DNA of 64,000 nucleotides from G965277745 sp965277745 (GTDB lineage: Bacteria; Pseudomonadota; Gammaproteobacteria; Cardiobacteriales; Cardiobacteriaceae), in assembly GCA_965277745.1 (NCBI GenBank), contig OZ255837.1, positions 1,488,001 to 1,552,000 of the forward strand, written 5' to 3'. Positions 15,125 to 24,157 of this stretch are shown piece after piece. Numbering within the stretch: the stretch's first letter is position 1; each line of letters begins with the position of its first letter. The notes under the pieces are model-generated. The model did no database searches. It saw only the letters and a list, made by a program, of their open reading frames with translations, and was not told the DNA's origin. The position numbers and the translations under genes were made by a program.

Positions 15125-15862
15125 ATGCGAGAAATCCGCTTGTATTGCCGAGAAAAACCTGCTGTCGGGACAACCGTTCGTCTTGATCGCGGCAGTCGTT
15201 GTCACGCAGAGAAGGTGTTGCGCCTGCAGGCGGGTGCGGCGGTAACCCTCGTTCATGGAGATGGTCAGGATTATTTTGCCGAAGTCAAGGAGATCGCAAA
15301 AACCCGTTTTTCGCTGCTCGTCCACGCCAAGCGGCGCAATCCCGCCATACCAGGCACGCCGCTCGTTCTTGGTATCGCCCTGTTGAAAGGAGATCCCATG
15401 GACCGGGTGTTGCAGAAAAGTGTCGAACTCGGAGTGAGCAAGATCGTTCCTCTGCATACCCGATACAGCGAGAGGAAACTTGATGTGACGCGCTGGCAAA
15501 AGAAGACTCGCCACTGGCAGGGCATTCTACGCGCCAGCGCTTTGCAGTGCGGACGCGCGGAATGGCCGGAACTGGCCGTGCCGACGGCGTTTTCCGAGTT
15601 GTTGACGATGCCGGCGGAGGAACGCTGGATTTTCAGTCCAGCGCATTCTTCCCCATCTTCGTCCTACAGCGAGAGGCGCCATGCTTCTTCCCTGATTTTG
15701 CTCGTGGGGCCGGAAGGCGGTTTTTCCGCTCAGGAGAGCGCCGCCGCCCTCGCCGCTGGTTGGCGAAAGCAATCGCTTGGCAAGCGTATTTTGCGCGCCG
15801 ACACGGCAGCGATCGCCGCCTTGATCAAGGCGGCGATCGTGCGCGGAGAAATACCATGTTGA
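15125..15862 (+). CDS. rsmE: 16S rRNA (uracil-1498-N3)-methyltransferase
   Basis: Methylates U1498 of 16S rRNA with S-adenosylmethionine. The N-terminal PUA-like domain (RLDRGSRCHAEKVLRL) is followed by a SPOUT (trefoil-knot) domain with LVGPEGGFSAQE and LGKRILRADTAAIAAL, the hallmark of RsmE. I chose the ATG at 15125 (MREIRLYC), which fits the family start; an ATG 8 codons earlier is possible. No clear ribosome site is visible. It is the first gene of a long plus-strand series and overlaps pilS by 7 bases (ATGTTGA). In other gammaproteobacteria rsmE is usually near gshB rather than pilSR. Confidence 0.94.
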   Translation: MREIRLYCREKPAVGTTVRLDRGSRCHAEKVLRLQAGAAVTLVHGDGQDYFAEVKEIAKTRFSLLVHAKRRNPAIPGTPLVLGIALLKGDPMDRVLQKSVELGVSKIVPLHTRYSERKLDVTRWQKKTRHWQGILRASALQCGRAEWPELAVPTAFSELLTMPAEERWIFSPAHSSPSSSYSERRHASSLILLVGPEGGFSAQESAAALAAGWRKQSLGKRILRADTAAIAALIKAAIVRGEIPC

Positions 15863-17655
15863 TGGGAAAACAGCGGTCGCTTCCCGAAGCGCATATATCG
15901 CCACTCAATGATCCGGTGCGCTTGCAAATGCTCGGTGACGCGCAAAGTATCAACTATTGCAAGCGGATTCTCCAAGTCGGTAATTCGGTCAGATTTCTCT
16001 ATGTTCTGGGCATGCTGATTTTGCTCCCTATGTTACTGCATTCGGGGGATGACAAGTGCTTTATCTGGCAAGTCGATTGGCACGGATATGGCGATGTTTT
16101 AGCCGTGAGTGGTTTGTATTTACTGGTGATCGCCGCGATCGGTGTTTTCAGTATCGGCAAGTATCGAAAAAATAAACTTTTTCTAATCAACGCACTTGCA
16201 GACGCCTCGCTTTTGATGCTGTTCTTCCTAATTCTCGGCCCCGAGCACAATTGGGATTTCGTCATGATGAGTTATGCGTTGACACTGCTGATCTCGATCA
16301 TGACCTTGAATTTTTTCCAGTGCGTGGTCTTTGCCGTTGTTTTTTACGGCGAATGCATGTTGGCGTTGCTCTTGCAGCAGGTATTTCTAGAAGTTCACTT
16401 TCCTTTTTGGGCGTCGGCGAGTTGGAGCGAGAATCTGCAAATCGTCGAGTCGAGCGTGGTAAGACAGTTGGACGACCTGCCCTCTTCCTCGTTGGTTTTC
16501 CTCGGTGTTGCTTTTCTTCTCGTCCTTGTCGGCTATCTGGCGAGCGAGGCGAGAGAAAACCGGATTCAGGCCAATATCAACAGTGTTTCCGTCGCCCAAT
16601 TGCGTCAATTGAACGATACGATCTTCTCCGATTTGCCAACCGCTCTCATCGTTATCAACCTGGCAGGGGAAATCATCACCATGAACCGGCGCGCGCGGCG
16701 GCTTTTTCATCTTCATGAAAACCACCAGCTTCCCTATCTCCTGGAAACGCTGAATCCGGAGATCGCTTATCGTCGCGAGCGTTGGGAAAACCTGCTGCAA
16801 AACGGCTTGATGCCGCTTGATATTCACGGGCGTACCTACAGCGTCGAATTTACCTCGATCACGATCAAAAATTATGCGCCACTGGTGATGATCTCTCTGG
16901 ACAATATCGAATCCATCTATCAGCGGGTGCGCGAGACGCGTCTCGCCTCTTTGGGGCGTCTGACCGCAGGCATCGCCCATGAAATCCGTAATCCGCTCGG
17001 GTCGGTGCAAAGCGCCAACGAGCTGATCGCCGAGGCGAGCACATGTAGGCAAATTCAGTATCTGACCGAAAAAATCGCAGGCAATACAAAGCGGATCAAT
17101 GCTATCATCAGCGATATTCTCAATATGTTCACCGATCAGGAAAGTAACATGCAGTTACTTGATCTGAACACGTTTCTTCGTGAGGCAGTGGAAAATTCTC
17201 GTGCCGACGACACCTTGGAATTCGTCCCGATCACCATTCGTAGCGAAGAAAGCACGGGGTTTCACGTGTATTTCGATCCGGGACACCTAAGCCAGATTCT
17301 CCACAATCTGATGTTAAACGCCATCCTTCATGGGGCGCGGGTGAACGTCGCGATGACCCTCGTCACGCGCATCTCCAGAGGAGGACGTTTCGTCTTTCTC
17401 GAGATAATCGATAACGGCGTGGGTGTTGCCGAGAGTGACCGGGAGAAGATTTTCGAACCGTTTTATTCCGGGCGCAAGAGTGTTGGTTTGGGATTGTATT
17501 TGGTTCGGGAAATGTGCCTTGCCAATCAGGCGGAAATTGAATACGTGGCGCAAAACGAAGGCGGCGCGTGTTTTCGTATTACAATGCAATGCTATCTACC
17601 GGATAAGGAAGTGACGCGAAAAGGAGAAAGGAAAAGGACATGGCAACCGCACTGA
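15856..17655 (+). CDS. pilS: Sensor histidine kinase PilS
   Basis: Membrane sensor that phosphorylates PilR to control type IV pilin transcription. 599 residues: six predicted membrane segments (about 46-62, 82-100, 108-128, 136-152, 155-178, 212-229), a PAS domain (about 255-345), a HisKA domain with the phospho-acceptor H375 in AGIAHEIRNPLGS, and an HATPase domain (IDNGVGV, VGLGLYLV). The start at 15856 has GGAGAA upstream and overlaps the rsmE stop; the open frame upstream of it is chance. Six membrane helices and direct linkage to a PilR-type regulator identify it. No pilin gene is in the window. Confidence 0.92.
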   Translation: MLMGKQRSLPEAHISPLNDPVRLQMLGDAQSINYCKRILQVGNSVRFLYVLGMLILLPMLLHSGDDKCFIWQVDWHGYGDVLAVSGLYLLVIAAIGVFSIGKYRKNKLFLINALADASLLMLFFLILGPEHNWDFVMMSYALTLLISIMTLNFFQCVVFAVVFYGECMLALLLQQVFLEVHFPFWASASWSENLQIVESSVVRQLDDLPSSSLVFLGVAFLLVLVGYLASEARENRIQANINSVSVAQLRQLNDTIFSDLPTALIVINLAGEIITMNRRARRLFHLHENHQLPYLLETLNPEIAYRRERWENLLQNGLMPLDIHGRTYSVEFTSITIKNYAPLVMISLDNIESIYQRVRETRLASLGRLTAGIAHEIRNPLGSVQSANELIAEASTCRQIQYLTEKIAGNTKRINAIISDILNMFTDQESNMQLLDLNTFLREAVENSRADDTLEFVPITIRSEESTGFHVYFDPGHLSQILHNLMLNAILHGARVNVAMTLVTRISRGGRFVFLEIIDNGVGVAESDREKIFEPFYSGRKSVGLGLYLVREMCLANQAEIEYVAQNEGGACFRITMQCYLPDKEVTRKGERKRTWQPH

Positions 17656-19172
17656 TCGTAGACGACGAGCGCGATATCTGCGATCTGATCGAAATGGGAC
17701 TCACCGGTCAGGACGTGCTCTGCGAGGGCGCCTACCAGGTGAAGTCCGCGATAAAGAAGCTCAAGGAACGCCATTACGACGTCGTTTTTTGTGACGTGCG
17801 TCTGCCCGATGGCGACGGGCTCGATCTCCTTGCTCATATCCAGAAGCATTATCCGAGTACGCCGGTATGCATGATCACCGCGCACGGCAATATGGATATG
17901 GCGATTCGGGCACTGAAATTGGGCGCTTTCGATTTTGTCAGTAAACCGTTCGAGTTGAAACAGTTACGCGCCATCTGCCGTTCGGCGCTGCATCAGGGGG
18001 CCGTGTCCGCGCAAGCGGCGGAAAAAGCATTGGTGTTGGATGAACAGCCCTTGTACCGTCAGGTACAGTTGATCGGGGATGCACCGGTGATGCAAAAATT
18101 GCGTAAGATGATCAGCAAAGTCGCCCAGTCCAAGGCGCCGGTTTTCATTTATGGGGAATCCGGCACAGGAAAGGAGGTGGCGGCGCGCTCGATCCATGAT
18201 CAAAGTAGCCGTCATGAAGGGCCGTTCATAGCTGTCAACTGCGGCGCGATTCCGGAAAATCTCGTCGAAAGCGAGTTTTTCGGGTACAAAAAAGGCGCCT
18301 TCACCGGGGCCAATCAGGATACCGATGGTCTGTTCGTCGCGGCGAACAACGGGACACTTTTTCTCGACGAAGTCGCGGATCTGCCGCTCGCGATGCAAGT
18401 GAAACTGCTGCGTGCCATTCAAGAGCGCGCGGTACGTCCGATCGGCGGCGGACAGGAAGAACCGGTCAATGTACGCATCATTTCCGCAACCCATCATGAT
18501 CTCATCGATAAGGTAAAAAAAGAAGAATTCCGTGAAGATCTGTATTACCGCCTCAATGTGATTGGACTTACCATGCCACCGTTGCGTGAGCGTGAGGGCG
18601 ATGTGTTGATACTTGCCAACTATCTTTTGCAGCGTCTTTCCAAGCGTAGGGGCTATGCGCAGGCGAAACTTTCTAGGGCGGCCAAGACAAAACTTTCCGA
18701 CTACGCCTTTACCGGCAATGTCCGCGAATTGGAAAATGTGCTGGAACGGGCGCTCACCTTTATGGAAGGGGATACGATCAAGGCCGCTGACATCAATTAT
18801 AATCTTGGCTTGCAACGCTATGAAGAGGCGTCGCCGCCAGAGTCAGAGGTTGCCGATCAAGGGGCGCGGCAGGAGACGGTCCTGCCGCAACATAGCGACA
18901 GGAAAGCGCGAGAAGCCGACAATGTCGAGCTTTCCGGTCCGCCTGATGGTGAGGAGTCTCTCGCCAAGCGCGACGAAAAAGATGCGGCGCTGTCGCCTTG
19001 CGTTTCCGAATCTGTGCCGGAAGATCTCGAACAGTTCCTGCAAAACCTTGAGCGCAAGCTCCTTCTCAGAGCATTACGCGAATGCGACAATAACAAGACC
19101 AAGGCGGCGCGGTCTCTTGGCATCAACTTCCGCGCGATGCGCTATAAACTCAAAAAACTCGGTATCGATTGA
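17640..19172 (+). CDS. pilR: Sigma-54-dependent response regulator PilR
   Basis: NtrC-class activator. The receiver domain (1-120) has the phospho-acceptor D52 in VVFCDVRLPDGDG. The AAA+ domain has Walker A GESGTGKE (172-179), the sigma-54-contacting GAFTGA loop (219-224) and LFLDEVADLP. A Fis-type helix-turn-helix ends the protein (NNKTKAARSLGINFRAMRYK). With 510 residues it is longer than P. aeruginosa PilR because of an acidic, probably disordered linker of about 70 residues between the AAA+ and DNA-binding domains. The start overlaps pilS by 16 bases and has AAAGGA upstream. Its expected target is a sigma-54 pilin promoter elsewhere in the genome. Confidence 0.93.
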   Translation: MATALIVDDERDICDLIEMGLTGQDVLCEGAYQVKSAIKKLKERHYDVVFCDVRLPDGDGLDLLAHIQKHYPSTPVCMITAHGNMDMAIRALKLGAFDFVSKPFELKQLRAICRSALHQGAVSAQAAEKALVLDEQPLYRQVQLIGDAPVMQKLRKMISKVAQSKAPVFIYGESGTGKEVAARSIHDQSSRHEGPFIAVNCGAIPENLVESEFFGYKKGAFTGANQDTDGLFVAANNGTLFLDEVADLPLAMQVKLLRAIQERAVRPIGGGQEEPVNVRIISATHHDLIDKVKKEEFREDLYYRLNVIGLTMPPLREREGDVLILANYLLQRLSKRRGYAQAKLSRAAKTKLSDYAFTGNVRELENVLERALTFMEGDTIKAADINYNLGLQRYEEASPPESEVADQGARQETVLPQHSDRKAREADNVELSGPPDGEESLAKRDEKDAALSPCVSESVPEDLEQFLQNLERKLLLRALRECDNNKTKAARSLGINFRAMRYKLKKLGID

Positions 19173-20171
19173 ATGCGTTTGCTAAGACAGGTTGATTTGT
19201 CCGTTTGGCATACCTTCTCCGCGCATGCGCAGGCAGATCGCTTGCTGGTGATGGAGGCACTCGAGGAAGTACGGGAAATCGGGCGGCGGGATTATATCCT
19301 CGGCGGCGGCAGTAATACTCTGTTCGTCGGCGATGTTCGTCGGCGCTTGCTGCATCCGGCCTGGAAGGGGATCGAAATCATCGGCGAGACACGGGAAGCG
19401 GTGAAATTACGGGTTGCCGCCGGGGAAGAATGGGACGATGTCGTCGCCTATGTCAGTCGGGCGGGGTGGTACGGATTGGAAAACCTCGCGGCGATACCGG
19501 GGAAGGTAGGAGCCGCACCGGTGCAAAATATTGGTGCCTACGGAGTGGAGTGTGAGAAAACCATCGATACGGTTGAAGTCTATGACCGTGTTGATAAACA
19601 CTTTGCCGAAATTCCCGCCTCGGCCTGTGCTTTTTCCTACCGCGACAGCCGTTTCAAACACGAATGGCGAGCACGCTATGTGATTGTCGCCGTGGTTTTT
19701 TCCCTGAAAAAACACGGAAAGCTTCTTCTTGACTATGCCCCTTTGGCGGTGTATGATGAAGAACTAGGCTCTCCTTTTGCAGTGTATCGGGCGGTTACCA
19801 AGATCCGTTGGTCGAAATTGCCGCGACCGAAACTCTTGCCAAACGCCGGTAGTTTCTTTCATAATCCTGTGGTGCGAAGAGAGAAACTGAAGGCCTTGCG
19901 TAAATGCTATCCGCAACTTCCGTTTCATCCATACACGAAGAAAATGGCCAAAATTCCCGCAGCATGGCTCATCGAACACTGCGGATTCAAAGGCGCGAGC
20001 GACGGTCCGGTCGGCGTTTACGACAAACACGCGCTTGTTCTCGTCAACCGGGGCGGCAGTGGGGAACAAATTCTCGCGTTCGCCGGCAAAATCCGTGATG
20101 AGGTCAAGGCACGATTCGGCATTCACCTGATGAGAGAACCGACGGTCATAGGAGAATACGATGGCGACTGA
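19173..20171 (+). CDS. murB: UDP-N-acetylenolpyruvoylglucosamine reductase
   Basis: Makes UDP-N-acetylmuramate with NADPH and FAD, the second committed step of peptidoglycan synthesis. 332 residues, type I like E. coli. The FAD-binding site shows LGGGSNTLFV and GLENLAAIPGKVGAAPVQNIGAYG. SYRDSRFK carries the catalytic Tyr/Arg pair, NAGSFFHNP the proton-donor serine, and REPTVIG the C-terminal Glu region. The ATG follows the pilR TGA with no gap, and there is no obvious ribosome site, so translation probably depends on termination at pilR. It overlaps the next gene by 11 bases. Confidence 0.95.
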   Translation: MRLLRQVDLSVWHTFSAHAQADRLLVMEALEEVREIGRRDYILGGGSNTLFVGDVRRRLLHPAWKGIEIIGETREAVKLRVAAGEEWDDVVAYVSRAGWYGLENLAAIPGKVGAAPVQNIGAYGVECEKTIDTVEVYDRVDKHFAEIPASACAFSYRDSRFKHEWRARYVIVAVVFSLKKHGKLLLDYAPLAVYDEELGSPFAVYRAVTKIRWSKLPRPKLLPNAGSFFHNPVVRREKLKALRKCYPQLPFHPYTKKMAKIPAAWLIEHCGFKGASDGPVGVYDKHALVLVNRGGSGEQILAFAGKIRDEVKARFGIHLMREPTVIGEYDGD

Positions 20172-20823
20172 CATACAGGCGGTGGCGCTCGACAAGGACG
20201 GGGTGATCTATGATTCCGAAAGCCAGTACCACCATGCTTTGGAACTTGCCATGGAAGAGACGGGGGTTTCCTTGCCGGGGGAATTGATCGCTTCTTTTCG
20301 CGGGATGAATGCCGAGCGCACTTTCGCGAAACTGACCGAGGCGGTCAAAGCGCAGTACGATCCCGATCGCTTCATTCACGAGCACTGGTTGGGCGCGTTC
20401 GAAAATTTGATGGAAAAGCGCGGCCTGCCCTTCATGCCAGGGGTGGAAAGACTCATAGAGACGCTTTACGAGAAGGGTTATCCACTCGCGCTGGTGACGG
20501 CGGATTCACGGGAAAACCTGCTGCGTGATGTCGAGCGTACCCGTGCGGATTTGCTCGCGTATTTCTCCGTGGTGGTCACGGTCGATGATGTCCTCCATCC
20601 CAAGCCCGACCCCGAAGCCTATCGGCGCGCCGCGGCATTGCTCGACGTCGCGCCTCGGACGCTTCTCGTGGTCGAGGATTCCGATTTTGGCGCGATCGCT
20701 GCAAGCAGCGCCGGCGCGCAGGTGCTCTTGTACCCTGGGAAGCGGGAAGTGCCGGAAGAGATCCGGCGCAGGGTAGATAGAGTGATCACCCATCATCACG
20801 ACGTGCTGGAAGTACTTGCATGA
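20161..20823 (+). CDS. HAD-superfamily phosphatase (phosphoglycolate phosphatase / beta-PGM-like)
   Basis: Probable small-molecule phosphatase or phosphomutase of HAD subfamily IA. Motif I is LDKDGVIYDSE with the nucleophile D11 and D13, motif II is LVTADS, the lysine is in HPKPDPEAY, and motif IV is VVEDSDFGAIAA. An alpha-helical cap lies between motifs I and II (about 20-95), as in phosphoglycolate phosphatases. The substrate cannot be read from the sequence. AGGAGAA a few bases upstream supports the ATG at 20161, inside the end of murB. It overlaps the DUF971 gene as ATGA. Confidence 0.85.
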   Translation: MATDIQAVALDKDGVIYDSESQYHHALELAMEETGVSLPGELIASFRGMNAERTFAKLTEAVKAQYDPDRFIHEHWLGAFENLMEKRGLPFMPGVERLIETLYEKGYPLALVTADSRENLLRDVERTRADLLAYFSVVVTVDDVLHPKPDPEAYRRAAALLDVAPRTLLVVEDSDFGAIAASSAGAQVLLYPGKREVPEEIRRRVDRVITHHHDVLEVLA

Positions 20824-21173
20824 GTTCTCCGCCACAGGCCTTGCGTCTTTCGAAGAACGGTGAAACCTTGACCATCGTCTACACCGAGCGCTCTTACGCG
20901 ATGTCCGCGGAATATCTGCGCGTCTGTTCGCCTTCTGCGGAGGTGCGCGGACACGGAAGAAAATGGGAAGCGGTAGGCGGGAAAAAACAGGTGCGCATTT
21001 GCGAGATCCTGCCGGTCGGGCATTATGCCGTGCGCCTGGTGTTCAGTGACGCACACCAAAGCGGCATCTACAGTTGGGCGGTATTGCGCGATCTTGTCCT
21101 CCATTGCTCCACTTACTGGCAACACTATTTACGCGCCCTTGAGGAAAAAGGGCAAACTCGGGAGCGAACATGA
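20820..21173 (+). CDS. DUF971 (GBBH-like N-terminal) domain protein
   Basis: A 117-residue protein that consists of one DUF971 domain, the small zinc-binding-type fold found at the N-terminus of gamma-butyrobetaine hydroxylase and as stand-alone proteins in many proteobacteria. Recognisable features are the LRLSKNGETLTIVY start, SAEYLRV, ICEILPVGHYAVRLVFSD and the conserved GIYSW near the C-terminus. Function is unknown; stand-alone copies often sit next to ubiE, as here. It overlaps both neighbours as ATGA, so it is probably made in step with UbiE. Confidence 0.87.
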   Translation: MSSPPQALRLSKNGETLTIVYTERSYAMSAEYLRVCSPSAEVRGHGRKWEAVGGKKQVRICEILPVGHYAVRLVFSDAHQSGIYSWAVLRDLVLHCSTYWQHYLRALEEKGQTRERT

Positions 21174-21949
21174 GCGAAACCACCCATTTCGGCTACGAGA
21201 AAATCGCCGTGGAAGGAAAAAATTCCCGCGTCGGCGCGGTTTTCACCTCGGTCGCCGACAGATATGACCTCATGAACGACGTGATGAGCCTGGGCCTGCA
21301 CCGTCTGTGGAAGGACTGGTACGTCTGGCAGTGCGACGTCCGTCCCGGGGAAACGGTGCTCGATCTTGCCGCCGGCAGCGGCGATATCGCTTCGCGCATC
21401 GCGCGGAAAATGTGCCCCAACCCGGTCGGCGCCGATCTCGAGGGGCGGCTGATCGTCTCCGATATCAATGCCGCGATGCTGACCCGTGGCCGCGAACGTC
21501 TGACCGATGAGGGGTGGCTGCAAAATGTGCAATACGTACTCGCCGATGCCGAGGCGCTACCTTTCGAGGAGGACAGCATCGATTTGATCACCATGGCTTT
21601 CGGTCTGCGAAACGTCACCCGTCAGGAAAAGGCGCTTGCCGAGATGGCGCGCGTGCTCAAACCGGGCGGTCGCGTTCTGGTGCTCGAATTTTCCCATCCG
21701 CGTTTCGCGCTATTCAGGCGCGTCTATGCTTGGTATTCTTTCACCTTTTTGCCGAAAATGGGCGACCTGATCGCCGAAGACAGCGACAGCTACCGCTATC
21801 TCGCCGAATCCATTCGCATGATGCCGGATCAGCGAAGCCTGCTCACCCTGTTTGAAGACGCCGGCTTTTGCCGTTGTGAGTTCCAGAATCTCAGCAACGG
21901 TATCGTCGCCATTCACAAGGGGGTAAATTCAAGGGGGGGATATGATTGA
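21170..21949 (+). CDS. ubiE: Ubiquinone/menaquinone C-methyltransferase UbiE
   Basis: SAM-dependent C-methylation of demethylmenaquinone and of 2-methoxy-6-polyprenyl-benzoquinol. 259 residues. Motifs: FGYEKIAVEGK near the start, VFTSVADRYDLMNDVMSLGLHRLWK, the SAM site VLDLAAGSGDIA, ADAEALPF, ITMAFGLRNV and VLEFSHP. It is the first gene of the conserved ubiE-ubiJ-ubiB block. The start overlaps the DUF971 gene as ATGA. Menaquinone from this enzyme would serve the fumarate and nitrate reductases encoded at the window edges. Confidence 0.96.
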   Translation: MSETTHFGYEKIAVEGKNSRVGAVFTSVADRYDLMNDVMSLGLHRLWKDWYVWQCDVRPGETVLDLAAGSGDIASRIARKMCPNPVGADLEGRLIVSDINAAMLTRGRERLTDEGWLQNVQYVLADAEALPFEEDSIDLITMAFGLRNVTRQEKALAEMARVLKPGGRVLVLEFSHPRFALFRRVYAWYSFTFLPKMGDLIAEDSDSYRYLAESIRMMPDQRSLLTLFEDAGFCRCEFQNLSNGIVAIHKGVNSRGGYD

Positions 21950-22544
21950 GAAAATGATTGGTGCCGCGATTTTCGAACATACGATCAACCGCGCCCTTCG
22001 CTTCGATCCGCAGGCAACGGAAAAACTCGCGCCGCTCGAGGGCAAGCGAATCGGTGTTCAACTTGATTTCGTGCCTCGCCTGTGGGTATTTCGCATCCAT
22101 CGTCAGCGCCTGGTATTTGATGAGGCCGATGCGGCGCCGGCGGATGTTCGCTTGCATGGTTCTCTTGGCGGATTTTTACGGATTTTTCGCGTCGCCCAAT
22201 CGGCGCCCAGCGAAGACGAAAAGCTCCACATCGACGGTGATCTCCACACCGCGCAGCAGTTCCAGCGGGTCATGGCGGATTTGTCGCCGGATTTTCGTGC
22301 CGTCCTCGTCGCCCGCTTCGGTAACCGTATCGGTGGCGTGCTCTCCGAAGCGTTGCAACTGTTGCAACGCCAAGGCGAAGCTGCGCGTGCGACGATCGAG
22401 GCACGTATTCGCGCCGTTCTCGGGGGAGAGGACGGCGTTGTGTTGGTGCGGGAATCCTTCGCCGCGCACAAATCACGCCTTGCGCGGTTGCGGATGCGCC
22501 TCGAGCGCCTGGAAGAACGGTTGAACGCACTGGAAACGCCCTGA
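21942..22544 (+). CDS. ubiJ: Ubiquinone biosynthesis accessory factor UbiJ
   Basis: UbiJ has an N-terminal SCP2 lipid-binding domain and a C-terminal coiled coil; it is part of the soluble Ubi complex and binds ubiquinone intermediates. The 200 residues show the SCP2 pattern (GKRIGVQL...DVRLHGSLGGFLRI...LHIDGDLHTAQQFQRVM) and an Arg/Leu/Glu-rich helix at about 155-197. Sequence conservation in the family is low; the position between ubiE and ubiB is decisive. Overlaps ubiE by 8 bases and ubiB by one (TGATG). Confidence 0.92.
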   Translation: MIEKMIGAAIFEHTINRALRFDPQATEKLAPLEGKRIGVQLDFVPRLWVFRIHRQRLVFDEADAAPADVRLHGSLGGFLRIFRVAQSAPSEDEKLHIDGDLHTAQQFQRVMADLSPDFRAVLVARFGNRIGGVLSEALQLLQRQGEAARATIEARIRAVLGGEDGVVLVRESFAAHKSRLARLRMRLERLEERLNALETP

Positions 22545-24157
22545 TGTTTTCCACCGGTAAACGTCTCTACGAGATTTTTCATATCGTGATTTACTACGAT
22601 CTCGATCGTGAATTGCCCGCAAGCGGCGTGTTCCGCTGGCTACGCCTTGCCGCCTGGCTGCACCCGACGCACTATCGGCGCCGCGGCGAGAGACTCGCTT
22701 TCGGCGCGCGTCTGCGTCTTGCCCTGGAGGCGCTCGGGCCGATTTTCGTTAAACTGGGACAAACAATGTCCACTCGTCCCGACTTGATTCCGGCCGATAT
22801 CGTCGCCGAGCTGGACAAACTCCAGGACCGGGTGCCACCGTTTGCCGGACGAATCGCTCGCGAGAGTATCGAATCCGCGCTCGGTAAGCCGATTGACGCG
22901 ATCTTTGCCCATTTCGAAAACGAGGCGCTCGCTTCGGCTTCGGTGGCGCAGGTGCATGGAGCGAGGCTGCATACGGGAGAGGAAGTGGTGGTGAAGGTGC
23001 TGCGACCGGCGGTCGAGAAAATGGTCGCCCGTGACATCAAGCTGATGTATGCGCTTGCCGGGTTTGCCGCGAAAACCCGCGAAGGACGTCGTTTACGCCC
23101 GATCGAGGTGGTAAAGGAATTTGAACGGACGATGGAAAATGAACTCGACTTGATGAACGAAGCGGCGAGTGTCAGCCAGGTAAAAGCCAATTTCACCGCT
23201 TCCAAGATTCTTCATGTTCCGAGGGTGTACTGGTCGTACTGCCGTTCGAAAGTGATGGTACAGGAACGGATTTTTTATCTCAATATTTCCAAGCAGGCGA
23301 TGATGGACGCCGCCGGGGTGAACAAGAAAAAACTCGCCGAACGCGGGGTCGAGATTTTCTTCACCCAGGTATTTCGTGACAGTTTTTTCCACGCCGACAT
23401 GCATCCGGGCAATATATTCGTCGATATCGCCGATCCGCAAGATCCCAAGTACTGCGCCGTCGATTTCGGCATCATGGGCTCGCTTACGCCGGAAGACCAG
23501 CACTATCTCGCGGAAAATTTCCTCGCCTTTTTCAATCGTGATTACCGTCGCGTGGCGGAGTTACATGTCGAGTCCGGATGGGTACCGGCGAAAACCCGGG
23601 TAAGCGATTTCGAAGCGGCGATCCGCAAGGTGTCCGAACCAATTTTCGGTAGGCCGATCAAAGATATTTCCTTCGGCGCTTTTTTGTTCAACCTGTTTCA
23701 CACCGCACGCCAATTCGATATGCATATTCAACCGCAACTTGTGTTGTTGCAAAAGACATTGTTCAACGTCGAGGGACTGGGTCGGCGTCTGTATCCGGAA
23801 CTCGATCTGTGGACCAGCGCCAAGCCGGTGCTCGAGAACTGGATGAAGCAGCAAATCGGGAGAAAAGCGGTGTGTAAACGATTGCGCGACAATGCCCATG
23901 AATACGCGCGCAGCATGCCGAAAATGCCGATTATCGCCTATCGTCTCTTGGAACGGGAGTTGAAACAGCCGGGCAGTTTCTACGGGCGCGCCGACAATAA
24001 CCGCGGGCAATCCGAGCGCGCACTTGCAGGCGCCTTGGTACTTGTCGCCGCCATTTCCTTGTGGCTTGTCGTTCAGCCAGGGGCCTGGTCGCAGCGCTTG
24101 CTGCTGGTTGCTACCGGCTTGATCGGATTGGTTTTGATCCTTAGGAAAGTACAATGA
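22544..24157 (+). CDS. ubiB: UbiB atypical kinase-like protein
   Basis: ATPase of the ABC1/ADCK family required for ubiquinone synthesis. 537 residues. It has the KxGQ motif VKLGQTMSTRPDL (70-73), the Ala-rich loop ASASVAQVH, ENELDLMNEA, the catalytic HADMHPGNIF and DFGIMGSL, and two C-terminal membrane helices (about 485-505 and 510-530) that anchor it in the inner membrane. The start overlaps the ubiJ stop by one base. The end overlaps the PatB-like gene as ATGA. Confidence 0.96.
   Translation: MFSTGKRLYEIFHIVIYYDLDRELPASGVFRWLRLAAWLHPTHYRRRGERLAFGARLRLALEALGPIFVKLGQTMSTRPDLIPADIVAELDKLQDRVPPFAGRIARESIESALGKPIDAIFAHFENEALASASVAQVHGARLHTGEEVVVKVLRPAVEKMVARDIKLMYALAGFAAKTREGRRLRPIEVVKEFERTMENELDLMNEAASVSQVKANFTASKILHVPRVYWSYCRSKVMVQERIFYLNISKQAMMDAAGVNKKKLAERGVEIFFTQVFRDSFFHADMHPGNIFVDIADPQDPKYCAVDFGIMGSLTPEDQHYLAENFLAFFNRDYRRVAELHVESGWVPAKTRVSDFEAAIRKVSEPIFGRPIKDISFGAFLFNLFHTARQFDMHIQPQLVLLQKTLFNVEGLGRRLYPELDLWTSAKPVLENWMKQQIGRKAVCKRLRDNAHEYARSMPKMPIIAYRLLERELKQPGSFYGRADNNRGQSERALAGALVLVAAISLWLVVQPGAWSQRLLLVATGLIGLVLILRKVQ

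Noticed and set aside
15547..15855. Upstream in-frame extension of pilS
   Set aside because: Lies within the conserved C-terminal domain of rsmE; the start at 15856 has a ribosome site.
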